Assembly: GCA_009741485.1 (NCBI GenBank)
Contig: CM019216.1
Coordinates: 47,438,863-47,502,862 of the forward strand
Direction of reading: 5' to 3'
Length of the DNA stretch: 64,000 nucleotides
From: Malurus cyaneus samueli
Taxonomy: Eukaryota > Chordata > Aves > Passeriformes > Maluridae
Shown here: piece after piece, positions 38,812 through 51,165 of the stretch
Layout of the letters: every line of letters starts with the position of its first letter
Position numbering within the stretch: the stretch's first letter is position 1
Notes under the pieces: generated by a model
What the model was told of the DNA's origin: nothing
What the model saw: only the letters and a program-made list of their open reading frames with translations
Databases searched by the model: none
Position numbers and translations under genes: made by a program

Positions 38812-39995
38812 TTGTTTGCCTCTCTTAATATCACAAATACAAGCAGGGTGTCAAGAACAGCCAGATACTTCAATCAAGGAAGGGGGATATTTCAGAGCTT
38901 GTCATGTTTCATTAACAGATCAAAATGTTTGAGCTGATGACTCTTCCATGATAAATGGTGTCCCACTCAAAGATATAAAAGTGGATTTCTGGGACAATAT
39001 AGCCTGAAAAATCATATTCAGGTACAATGCTGTTCCAACATTTTTTTTGGGATACAGCGCTCTTCAAATGGCACAGAGCCTATGTCTGATATCATATGCA
39101 GCATGTATTGAGATTCTTTCCACCAGGAGAAGGATTTTGATACAAACTTTTCACAAAGGTACTGTGATCTTGTGAGAAGGCAAAGACATGCTATTCTAGA
39201 ACAATTAACATGAAGCCTCACTGATAGCTAGCTAAGCCTCTGATCTTAGTTTGGACACTCGTTTAACTGCAGCTTCCTCCTGAGCGACTACCTTTCCTTT
39301 TCAGAGAGGGCAACATGGGAGGACTATTAGAGAAGGAAATCTTTTTCAGGTGAATGTGGAAATGGAGGAAAGTAAAACTGTGAGCTGAGCAAAAAAGTCA
39401 AGACCTGAGAGAGAGAATCACAGAGAATCAACTGCAGAGCAGTTTTAGGATGCCAGTGAATAACAGAATACAAGAAATCTGGAGTTAAAAGAGGCGTGGA
39501 AGACTACAGTGAAGGAAGAGGAAGCATATTAAAGTCGAACTCATGGACAACTGATCTGTTGAAATGACTGGTGACACCAGTATCCTGACATGGCAACATC
39601 AGTGTCAGCCAAGCTGAGAGCTCTGCTTCCAAGTACTTGTGAAAGCTCCAGAAAAAGATAAGATAAAGAATTTAAAATTAGTTCTTTTGTTTCCTAGTTT
39701 ACCAAAGAAGGTTTCTAAGCTTGAAATACAAGTAGAAGTTATATATCAACACCTTTATCTTCACAAATTCCTTTACCCTCTTTCTTTTGTTCACTCTTAA
39801 AGGATCTTATATTTTGTTTTATTCTTCTGCTGGTGATCTGAAACTTCAAACTCTTCATTGAACTTTGAAGGTAAGATCTTTGAAAACGGTCAACCAGCCA
39901 TGAAATAGGAGAGAAATGATCTGTTCTTCTTATTCCTGACCAGATAAGTACAAAGCATTTTGCTTTTTGAACAGGAGATATCTAAAAATTTCAAC

Positions 39996-39997
<2 letters not shown>

Positions 39998-40039
<42 letters not shown>
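39998..40039. repeat. CA microsatellite, 21 units
   Basis: An uninterrupted (AC)21 run inside the 26-kb intron, likely polymorphic. Confidence 0.98.
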
Positions 40040-40041
<2 letters not shown>

Positions 40042-40379
40042 CAATGGAATTTATTGCATACTACTAGAATACAGTGCACAAATTGAGATGGTCTTAAAAT
40101 AATTACCCGTTTCCTGAAGGATTTACCATGGAGGTGAGGGAAGAGAAAATAGCAATGACAATGAGAGAAAGTTTTAGATTTAATACATAATAGCAATATT
40201 CTCTCTTTATAAGACCTCAAGAATTCAGCAAACGATGATTTCCAAAGGGCATTGGATACTATCCAGGAAAAAAAGCTTTCTATTTGAAGGTATTGAATAA
40301 TCTAAAAACTTTAGTGATATCTGACACATACACACCACTATTTCCACTTTACCAGCAAACAAGAATGGTCCAAGATTAC

Positions 40380-40429
40380 CTAAGGCAGCAGTAGAGTGCT
40401 ACTACCTAAGGCAGAGTAGAGTGATACTG
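40380..40429. repeat. Imperfect tandem duplication, about 25 bp
   Basis: cctaaggcagcagtagagtg is followed by the related cctaaggcagagtagagtga, with the intervening ctactac. Confidence 0.75.
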
Positions 40430-43400
40430 AAAACATGTCAATCTAGAAAAAGAGTAAGATCCTTTCAGCGTTCACCAGCTGCATGGCTCCATATATAATT
40501 CTGAATATCACTGAGTTGGAAAGCTTAGGGTGTAAGTAGATTGGCTTCATAAATTTTCTGTGTGGCAAACGCTCTGTTACATCCTACAGTTTTACCTTTT
40601 TTCAGAGCTGGTTTCTTCTGTCAGAGGTTGAGCCAGGCTTTGATGTTATATAAAGTATATTTTTCAGTTAAAAAATGCTTCTATTTGCTCTCTATTCTGA
40701 GAACTTATGATACTCTCTTCAACTGTATTTATAAGAAGAATATTTTGTTTCAATCTGTCCCTTCTCCTGATCACTGATATTTAGTGATGTAGCAGTCATA
40801 AAGCTATCTAAGCACTAAGAAGTCTTACTGTAGATGTCTTTTCAGCTGTTTCAAAGATTTAAATTTGTCTACCTATTCCTCTTTTTCCCTTCTGGCATTG
40901 TGCCAAATATTTCATAAATTAACTTTTTTTTTCCCCTCTTCAGGTTATTTTTTTTTTTTTTTCTGCTTCCAGGTTTAGGGCTCCTTAAGGCACTGTGGCA
41001 TACTTTCTCATATATGGAAAACACAGACTAGAACAACATAACAGCTTTTAACAGTAACATTTTACAAGTAATTCTGCCTTCTTCATTGCCTCCAAATTTC
41101 TTGTATGAAAAGTATTGTATCCTAGAGACTGGCCTTAAGCCTTAAAGGGAATGTAGTAATATATAGAGTTCTGAGCAGATAATCTCTCCCACCCCAATTT
41201 GTTTCCCAAATGGGTGTCTAATTCACATTCTCAATTACCTGAATTGCACACAGAAATGAGCTGATGAAACACACAAACGTGTAACTGGTCATAAATAGCC
41301 ATTTCTATGTGCAATTGCAGTAATTGCACGCTCTACATGATTTTGAAAATCAAGAACCTAGTGTTTATTTGATGCTTGTTCACCTTTTATAACATTTATA
41401 TTTAAAGATTAAGTTTATCACCCAGCAAATGTGGCAGCCTTGTTCTATTATGTCTTTTGTCCATGATGGTTAATTGGCAGATAGCAGAGTTTAACATTGC
41501 AGGGACTTCTTTCTGCTGATAAGCTGAGCTCAAACATTTTCTTAAAATAAGCAGGACTGCAAATCTATTAATATGCTATACTGTGTCACAATAACCACAA
41601 TTTTATTCTCCTTTAAACAGCATGTTTAAAAAAGAAATATTCATTTGAGGTAACAAGATTTTGGGGAAAGAGATAATAGCTGCACAACTATTTTTATCCA
41701 AATGTTCTGATTCACAATAACCACATTCCAGAAATGTCTAATTAATGTAACACTTTGTTTCAGTCATGAGTCCTGCCAAAACCTGAGTCTCATTTTCTGT
41801 TTTCGAATGCAGGAAGTCTTCTAGCTCTTGTTACTTATTCTGCTGTCACCCCATCTGTTTTTCTTTTAGATTGCAATTGCTTTCTGGATAACACAAAACT
41901 AAGACCTCCATGAGAGAGATTAGCAAGTGCCATGGTGTGACTGAAGGACTCAATTATGGTGTGAAAACTGCTACATAATTGCACAAAAAGACTCAGGTGT
42001 TTTGTACTATTAAATTATATGGTGTAAAGACCAAGAATGTATATTGCAGCAGTAGTTCTAAATCATTGGACATAGTCCATTTTAAAATTAAAATGCATAT
42101 TTCAACGACTTTACTGTAATGATTAGGCTATAAACAATATAATTCAATTGCAGGGATTATATTTTAATCTTCTGAAGGTAAAATCTGAATTTGTATTTCT
42201 CTTTCAGTGTTTTTAACAATAGCAATAAGGTTGATAAATGCAGAGCCAGGAATATGATGTTCATTATTGCAAAGAATGCACAGAAACATTACTGAATAAC
42301 AATAGCTGAAAGAGTAATCCAAAGTGTATTAAGAGGATAATGTTGATTATATTTATAGTTAGCAAGTTATGGCTGAATGCCATTTAAAGCATTTTACAGA
42401 TTAGGCCTCAATCCTGTAATCTGTTTCACTCAGGAAATTCCCCCAAGCCATCTGTGGAACCAGTACACGGAATATTTAGGGCTTTTCATGCATATGTCAG
42501 TGTGTCATTCGTGTCCCAGGCCTAGAACTGTGATCACTTCTCTAATATGGGTTATATTTACAAAAAGAAAAAACAATAAAAAAAATCCATTAGAACAGAC
42601 AGTCAAGTTAATGAGTAGAAGGCCATGGAGGTGGAAAAACTCAAACTTGCCTTCAGTACCTGCGGGTTTCTTCCTTGAACTGTGTTCCAGAAGAAGACGA
42701 GGTGGTGGTATGAGTTCCTTATGTCCTGCACCTAAATATACAGGTCAAGAAGCACAGAAAATTTTTTCACCAACGGGCTGAGCCATTTTACTGGGAGGCT
42801 GAGCTCCCTTCAAAATTATTCATGTTAAAAATATTACACTGTGCATGAAAGCTACTACCTTTTAGACACCATAAGAAGGACATTTATTTCTCAACAAATA
42901 CAGTAATTTATTTTTAAGAATCACATTTGAAGTCAATGAAGTCCAAGTGACTCAAACATATGCTGAAATGCTTACAGTTCTGTTTTTCTTCATTAGACTC
43001 AAAAGAGAAAGATAATACTATGATAATAAGGTTACATATTCATGATGCCTTTTCTACAATAAAGTCTTATTTTCTTCTGTCAAACAAATGATCTGCAGTT
43101 GCTCCCTCAAGTCCACTTATTATGAGCTCCTGGAAACACCAGGAGCAAAAATTATGATGTTTCTCATCCTTAAGGATTATTCTTAATTAGCCAATACCAA
43201 CCAGGTCATGCATTGTAAACACTGATGAGGTTCTGATTCCAGCTGCTGACTGAAACACCTCTACTGTCTCAGAGTGTTCAGATGGGACTTTCTGAACTGT
43301 GCAGATATCATGCTTTGTACAAAACATTTATGACTTCATTTCTCCAGAGATTCACAAACATATTTAATGTGCTCTTATGCTATGCTTATTTTCTGGTTTG

Positions 43401-45471
43401 TGACATATTTGCAGTCTACTTATTTTTTTAAAGTTATTTCACTGGCATTTAATCTCAGTAGCTCTCCTATCATTTTCATTTGGAAAGTACAATTTTTTTT
43501 ATAACCTTAGAAATAAAATTAAGTAGTTAAATACAATATTGATTCAGTCATATGCACCAGCATACATTCACTGCACCAGAGTCCACGTGCAATCAGGCTG
43601 TTAAATCTCAGCTCTAACTTCACATCAGAAACTCAAAGCCATGCCTCATGCTTGATGGTAGACTCAGAAGAGAAATTAAGGTTTTAACAGGCCTTGGAAA
43701 TGGCAGTATCTTACTTACCCCTCTCATTTTGCAAAGGTGTGTATACTCATGGGGAATGCATGAGAAAAACATCATTTTGAAGACATCAGTGGGATTTGGG
43801 CATCGTGGTCTTAATGTTATTGCATCTCATCAGCATATGTACAATTGCAGGCACATAATTTGCAAGCATGTGGTTCAGTGCATGCAGTAATTTGTATAAA
43901 ATATCACACAGAGAGCTGCTCAAATTCGACTTGTGCCTGAGCTGCTGACAAAATGTTGATAGATTGATAAAACCAATGTATTGAAGGTACTTTGCAACAA
44001 ATGGTAATAATTTTACATTTCCCACGTATTTCCTGTCTTGACAATAAATCCAAGCGGATATTTACCAATCTCATCACAGAATTACTACAGCCTTAAAAAG
44101 AATGTTAGGCAAACCTCAGGAATCCAGATGTTTAGCCATGATTTTCTAAACACTTTGTGTCTGAAAATCTTTGAAGCTGCAAACTGAACTAATGAGCTGC
44201 TGAATACCTTTGTTGCCAACTAGAATAGAAAAGTTACATCCATAACCTCTGTCAACATACAGAAACTTCATAGATTTAAATTCTAATTCAGAATTAAAAA
44301 AAACCCAACATTATAATTAATGAATTATGTGTAATCATATTCTTTCTTCTACATTTGATCCAAGTCCTAGACTAAAGATTAGTTCTTTTCTTTTTCTGAA
44401 TTATTTTTCCCCTTTTTTTTACCCTCTTTCCAAAACTAGACCACCTAAACTCAGATAGAAAAAAATCTAAATTTTTATAGTTTGGACTAATTGTTTTGTG
44501 TGAAAGAGGATAAAGGGCAGTGCCTGGGAATGTTGAGCAATGAAGATGAGTAATGAAGAAGGATAGTCAATAATTTGGATGGCAGTGTGCTATCTACAGC
44601 GTGGGGCAATGATCTAACTCTTCTAGGTCACATTGTAGGCTGGCCCCATTATCTTCCTGCTCTTTGCTGTAGCAGCAATTTTCTAATGATTGCACCAGTG
44701 TGCTCATAATGCCAGTATGATGCCACTTACTGCTAATGACTTGTCAAGTTCTATTTTATAGCTTTACAAGTTTTAAGCAAATCATTTATTTCATGCAAAT
44801 TGACCACATGATCCAATATGAGAGTGTTTTAAGCAGGAAAAGCTTCAGCTTCACAGATCAAAAACTTTCCCTTAGGCCAAAATGTTTGTTCTGAGCAGGT
44901 TCCCATCCACTCTGATAAAAGGCTTCCTTAATGTTTCCATGTCTTATTAAATGTCTTTCTATTCACTTTGATAGGAATGCAAAGGACAGTAGATGAATAA
45001 ATATTTTATCCATTCTTTTGATGAAATATGTTAAAGGGGATAACCTAAGTCAAATTTCTTTCCTTTCCCTTTTTCCTCTCCTCTTTAAGTTATAAAGCAC
45101 AAGTGGTTTTCTCTAGTGCAGACAACTCATAAATAGAAATAAGGGATTGGCTTCAACAAAGCAGACCATTAGGATTAATGCTGTCTCCTATCTTGACTCC
45201 AGCAGTGGCCAGTTGGACACATATCCATGATGTAAATGAGAGGAAGGCAGGATGTTTTTAATGCTCCCATTGGACAATCAGATTAGTCCATGAATCACGA
45301 GAATTTATTATCCAGATTACCTCTATTATTACTGGACATACACTTATCTCACAGCTTTAAAAAGAAGTCACAAAGAGCACTGCACAGTTATTTGCTTCTC
45401 ATTTCAAATGTGTAGCCTTCATTTTTCCACTATGAGATAAGCCACAAAAGTTCATTTAAGCTGCTTTACAA

Positions 45472-45472
45472 N
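45472..45472. other. Single ambiguous base (N)
   Basis: One N in an otherwise ordinary intronic stretch; an unresolved base call. Confidence 1.
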
Positions 45473-46202
45473 AATCTGTTTTTTATTTCTCCAAAAGATG
45501 TATTTGAAAGAACAAAAATGTGCATGCATTTCTATGCTAGGCTGTCCCTGCAGTTGATCCACAACATTTCCATCTGTAATCTGTCCATGTAGTTGTGCTA
45601 TAGGTATCTCCTTCATATATGGTATTGTAAACAGCTGACAACAAATTACATCTGATGAAAACTGAAATAGGGAAATGTTTTGGATTTAAGCTCACTGGAA
45701 TGCTCTCACCAGGAGAAAAAACTTCTCCTTAAGACATGAGTATCTTCCTCCACAGCCTGAAAAGAAAGAAATAGGCTGCAAGGATGAATAGAAGGACTAG
45801 GACACTAGATGTTAACATGAATGCTTCATTGAAAATGAGCTACAGACCTCAAGCTCTGGGAAACTTCTGTCATCAGTGTTTATCAAATTGCTTGAGATAT
45901 CTTGAATAAATTAATTCTGGCTTGGTTTATTAATATTTTGGATTATTTTTATTGCATGATGAGGAATACAAGACAAACTTTAATTACCTTACTTTTTTCA
46001 ATCTAGGAAATGTCTTTCTATGTGTGTCAAAAATGTCATGTTTGAATATTATGTACAAATTTATTTTTTATGATAATATCAAATTATGTAGGTTTTCTTT
46101 CTTCCTTGTTCTTCTGAGTTCAATTTGTCTGGAGCAACCTTAATATATTAAGTGTCTAAATCTATCTTTCTAAATAAAAAGAGAAAATACTTGCAAAATG
46201 AT

Positions 46203-46252
<50 letters not shown>

Positions 46253-46254
46253 AC

Positions 46255-46299
<45 letters not shown>

Positions 46300-46314
46300 C
46301 ATTATTATTATTAT
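46203..46314. repeat. Compound trinucleotide repeat (TAC)n then (TTA/TCA)n
   Basis: About 16 TAC units at 46203-46252, then TTA and TCATTA units to about 46314. The Ser- and Ile-rich open frame on the minus strand is a product of this repeat and not a gene. Confidence 0.97.
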
Positions 46315-48259
46315 TGTTCTACTACAGGCATTTCGGACTGGTGAATATTCCAGATGGATAGGGAGAGAAATAATGCCATCACAGAGTGCAATATGTGGAA
46401 ATACCATTCTCATGACTGTTCCTTTCCTCATATCCATATTCCAGTCACTTGAACAGCAGTAATCTGACAGCCCAAGAGCACCAACATTTTGTTACAGCAT
46501 TTCTCAGTGCAGCAAAATGTCTTCAGACAGATCTCATTCTGCTCAGATGTGACATCATTTTCTAGTGATAGTAAAAATAATTCAAGTAAAGTAATGTCTT
46601 TGCAGAGTCATTTGTTATGAAAAATAAATTCCAATAAAAGGTTTAATGAATGTTGGAACAAGACATGGATCAGCAGAATGAGACAGGACTGCCAAATATG
46701 CTTTTAGAGGACTGAAAATGTAATGGACCCCAGCCATTTTGTCCAGGCTTCCAGTTTTGGCACGTGAGTCTCTGCAAGTTAAAGGTGAGTCCCTCCCCAT
46801 CTATCAGCCATTACTCTGCAGACATGAGGCTGTGATTATTCTGAGGAAAACTTTCCCAGCTTAGCATGCGTGCACAAAAAAAACATGAGCAAACCGTTTT
46901 TCATCAAGAAAGAACAGCTGAGGATCAAGAGGTGAGATTGTGTAACAATACAAAACTATGCAAATGCTCATTTTCTGGAATGAATTAGTTGTTAGACTGA
47001 TGCCCCATATAGGCATTCTTTCCTAAGGAACACACTGTGACACAAGGATTTCAAGCACACTGGCAATTAAATGGTTCCTGGGAACATTACTGGGCTCTGG
47101 AATTCAGACTGATGTACCCTGTAACATGTTTTTGAACAGCCTCTGTGAACTATGATTTGTGCCAAGCAGCAGTGTCTCAAAAAATTCATTGGCTGGGTTT
47201 GGGAATTGGCAGGGGCCAGGGACCACTCCCAATTGATAGCTGAGATACAACCAGTCTATTTTGACCTTGAGGAAGTGTACTCTATGTGGATCTTTCTCTG
47301 AAAGAAAAAAATCACCTTCAAAGAGAGAACAGTTCAGTTGAGCTTGATTTAATAATCTACATATGGCCACAAGTCTTTAAAGTAATAACAAAATTATGTC
47401 AAATTGGAAAAAATAGTTTAAACAGGGTCTTAATGACATATTTGGATCCGAATTTTTGACAGGGGAAGACAGAATTAATGGATAATAAAATAAGTAAGTT
47501 TCTTATGAAGGTATGTTTTAGTAGCCAACATATATTTCAGTTGTTTAATTGCATTCAGGATGTGTCTCTTTATTAAATGGTTAATTGCACAACATAAAAT
47601 GAAACTCTGATTTTGCATAAGGCTGATCATATTACTTAAGAAAAACCTATGCTAGAGTGTAGGCAGTGATTACCACTAGCAATGCAATCATTGAAATTTT
47701 AATAGTACTTTATGTTGACTATCAGTCACTGACTTTTATGATGCCTAAGAAAAGAAAAGGAGAGATTACATGGATAATGCCAAATCTATGTTCCACTATA
47801 TCTGTGTATGCAAAATCCATTACAAATATCACAAATAATTTTGGAACTCTTCACAGAGTCTAACTTGTGAGTAAAGCACATTATTGTGAGATACTCCCTA
47901 AACACACAATGAAGCCAGGCCTTTACTAATCGTGGAACAGCCTTGGGAGGCCATCCATCTATTAAGCTGAAAGCAAGGACCAGGAGGTTAAAAACGAGGG
48001 TGTAGGAAGGCAGGATGCAGACTGGTATGCTAAATTTTCTTTTGGAGTAGAGGAAACGATTAAATTTCTCTTCTCAAGGCACCAAACAAAAAAGCAGCAG
48101 CAACTTGATAGCCTTCTATTTTTAATACATAGATATTTGAGTCCATCATTGTTTTTGATGATGGATCATTAGGTATATATTTATATGTAGTAATAATAAA
48201 ATATATGCTATATGTATGTGCTTGTATGAACATACATATACTTGTGGATATTTATTTAG

Positions 48260-48330
48260 AATGAATAATAGAAAGATTAGGATTGGAAGGGACCTTAAAG
48301 ATCATCTATTTCCAAATTTCTGCCATGGTT
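48260..48330 (-). mobile_element. Short CR1 3' tail
   Basis: The plus-strand text ggattggaagggaccttaaa, then gatcatctatttcc, then ctgccatgg is the reverse complement of the CR1 terminal region. Only about 70 bp remain. Minus orientation, inside the 26-kb intron. Confidence 0.75.
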
Positions 48331-50206
48331 TAGTGATATTTCTGAATACAAAATACTCGATTTGGTAACTAAACAGGTGGGAGAATAATTGTTGCAAACT
48401 CCTGGAGTTTGTGTGAACATCAGTTGCTGTGTTTCAACTCAGCCACCAAATCCAATTCAAGTCACAGCTGGGAATTTGCTTGATATATTTTTTCTTTTCC
48501 TGTGGGTTTCTATCCCATACATGCAAGTGTTCATAACAAGTGTACAAATGAGGTAGGCAAGGGAGGTATGGGTAGAGCTAAATGTTTTGGGGTTTTTTTA
48601 ACTTAGATACTATGGGTCCAGAAATGCATGCAATGTATTTTAGCTACATGACAGAGCTTGCAGTTAATTTACAAAAATATATCTGTTGAGAATTCCCTTG
48701 CAGAGATTTTTACCACAAAATCCCTCTTTAGCTCAATCTATATTTGTGAAAACTGCTCTAATTTTTATGTTCAGAAGACTGAAGTCATTAAGGAGTTAAG
48801 AATTAACAGTTTTGTCATTATACATTAAATAAGAAGTCACACAGCCTTTCCTGACATTAAAATGAAATCGAATTGAAAAAATTGAAAATTGAATTTGCTG
48901 CCTCCACTTCCTCCCATTATTTATCACGGGCAGTTAGCAGGTAAAAATAAACCTACATGTTAGCTTTAGAAATATCGAAAAATGGCTCTCAAAGAACCAA
49001 GTACCAGGACAGTGAAAATTATGGGTTATTGTGTGGTAATGATGGGTTATTATAGTTATTGCTGCAGAATGGAGTACAAAAGGACGGTAAAGACAGATTA
49101 TAAAATGAAAAGACATATTCAGTCTTTCTCTGTCTCCCCAAATAACCTTTAATAAATTGGTATAATATACAATAGTCCCCAGCATAATTAACATGAATAT
49201 CAGGCTTTGGTATAGATGCATTTTTTTCACAGTATGAAGTATCCAATTAAAACAGAAAACACTGCAACTGAATACTTGCAGCTGAAAATTAAACAGAACA
49301 GAGGGGTCTTACAAGCTGTTATGAAGAAAAGCAATAGAAACTGACAAGCCATGTGAGCACTGCTCAGTAATTTATGTTCTTTGTATTTGGGTATCTGTAC
49401 ATATAATTTTTCAACCATCCTTAGTCCAACTGCATCTAAGAACCTTTCAGTTCTCAAGTCAGAAAAGCTAAAAGTGATTGCTGCAAGAATGCTAATACTT
49501 TATGTTTTCTTCATAAAGAAAGCCTATGCCACTTTTTGCAATACAAAAACAGCCTAACATGGATAAAATCAAATCACAGATACTATAATCTGTTACAATT
49601 ACAGATATTTGTGCATAATGAATATGTTTAATATAGAAATCACTGGAAGTCAAACTAAATCCAGATATCTCTGCCCCCAAGCCACAAAGTGGTATCTTTG
49701 TCTTTTTGCTGGAATGAGAAAAACAAGAAGTTAATGGTTATGTTTCCTGTCATGTCTATACTTGACAGTCACCTAAGACAGAGAATCCATAGCTGCTTTT
49801 CAGAAGTTAGAATTTCAATAATGCAGTTTGAAGTTAGAGGGAAAAGAACTGAGAGATTTTATTAGATCAAATATCAGAGTAGGGCCCAAAGGTGCAGAGG
49901 TGTTGGCTCCCAAATCCTGTTTATTTCACACCCACTGAAATCACTTGGAGCTAAGCGTCATGGCTATAATTATGAGAAATACTGGAACAAAACAACTGCA
50001 ATACTGGACATAAAGATTATTTTAAACCAACAATGCTTTGGTAAGTTCTGATTATTCCTTTCCTTTGGTTTTCCCAGGGAAGATCTGCTATCCTTTAGAG
50101 AGGTTTCTTTTTTTTAGGACAAAGAGTCCTGGGATTCACTGTCATGAGTTCAAAGCCTTGTGCTCAATGCATCCTACATGTTTTTTTGGGAAATAACTTA
50201 ACTTAC

Positions 50207-50224
50207 CATGTCTTTCCATTGGAC
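50207..50224 (-). CDS. Possible triadin microexon (18 bp), weak
   Basis: This 18-bp candidate reads in phase 1 as (G/S)PMERH(x). The donor is near-perfect (CATG|gtaagtt) and the acceptor is good (...gatccatttatag). Length and phase agree with the secure exons: spliced directly after 59782-59841 and before 33302-33358 it would give ...FYP-G-PMERH-E-KKMN.... The peptide has no recognisable human counterpart, so only the splice signals and the phase support it. Confidence 0.28.
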
Positions 50225-51086
50225 CTATAAATGGATCTAACAGAAATTAAAAAAAAAAAAGAATATTGAATGTTGTGTGCATACAATAAAAGTTCAAAAT
50301 CTTAAATTCTATGAAAGTGGAAGCTGTAAAGCCCAAACTTTTGTTCATATGCTAAATTTTTTTAGGTCCTTTTTGTTGGGATCATTTGGATAGGGAATAT
50401 CCTTCACATTTTTTCAAGAAAATATTTCCCTCTCTGTTTATTCTTTTCCCCTTTCACTCACTCCCAAAATACCATAGCAATTGGTATTCATATTTTTACC
50501 CCACTGTTCCCTTGATTGACTCAACAGCTGCTCTGGATAACATCCTTTGAAATCTTATAGAAAACTTGTCATTCCAAGTCTTCCTTCAAAACAAAATTCT
50601 TGCTTGCCCATTTGCAGCATACTTCTTGAATGCATGTAGGCTCTCTGACTACTAGACATTTAAAAGTTAACTTTCAGATAGTTATATCTAGATAAGTCAC
50701 CCAAGGGATCCATTTATAGTCAATGGAGAGAAATTGGTACCTTCAAAGGGTGATTCATCTTTTCTATCTTAGGCATCTTTCTTAGGACGAAATTGTCCTC
50801 TGGAGGCCTCCATTTCATACCATTGGCTATAAAGACAGCTAAAGGTTAAAGTCTGGCAATTAACTTTTGGGTATCTAAGTGAGGTGCAATGAATTGCAAA
50901 CATTTTATTTTGCAGTTCTCCATAAAGATGATGCTGCACGCCACCAAAATATTCCAGGATCAAAAGAGCTATGCATTGTTTTTCACACTGTACTTGTTAT
51001 TCAGTAGCACAGTGCTCCCCTACCCCCCAACAATTATATGAATGAATCTCACATAGAGAAAGGATTTTGTTTTTTAATCTTAACTT

Positions 51087-51165
51087 AAAAAAAAAAAAAA
51101 CCAACAAAACAACCAACAACAAGATAAAACAAAACCAAACAAATAACAAAAGAAAAAAAAAAAAC
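51087..51165. repeat. A-rich, C-interspersed low-complexity tract
   Basis: A runs broken by cc, caa and aaccaa blocks, resembling the tract at 15876-16049 but with no C4 runs. Confidence 0.85.

Noticed and set aside
42655..42674. 20-bp block reading Lys/Glu with AG/GT borders
   Set aside because: 20 bp is not divisible by 3, and the phase does not close with any neighbour.
42981..43002. Block with excellent acceptor (ctttctcttttgag) and donor ACT|gtaagc
   Set aside because: Length 22 bp, and the triadin phase begins with TAA.
45019..45057. Arg/Lys-rich minus-strand stretch (ERKKGKERN) that looks like a KEKE exon
   Set aside because: It runs into TAG in the triadin phase. The acceptor is weak and there is no donor before the stop.
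46162..46437. Ser/Ile-rich open frame
   Set aside because: Produced by the (TAC)n/(TTA)n microsatellite.
47104..47370. 88-residue minus-strand open frame as a stand-alone gene
   Set aside because: No recognisable family, and no start context or promoter. Only the part after the 47298 acceptor is kept as a low-interest alternative-exon idea.
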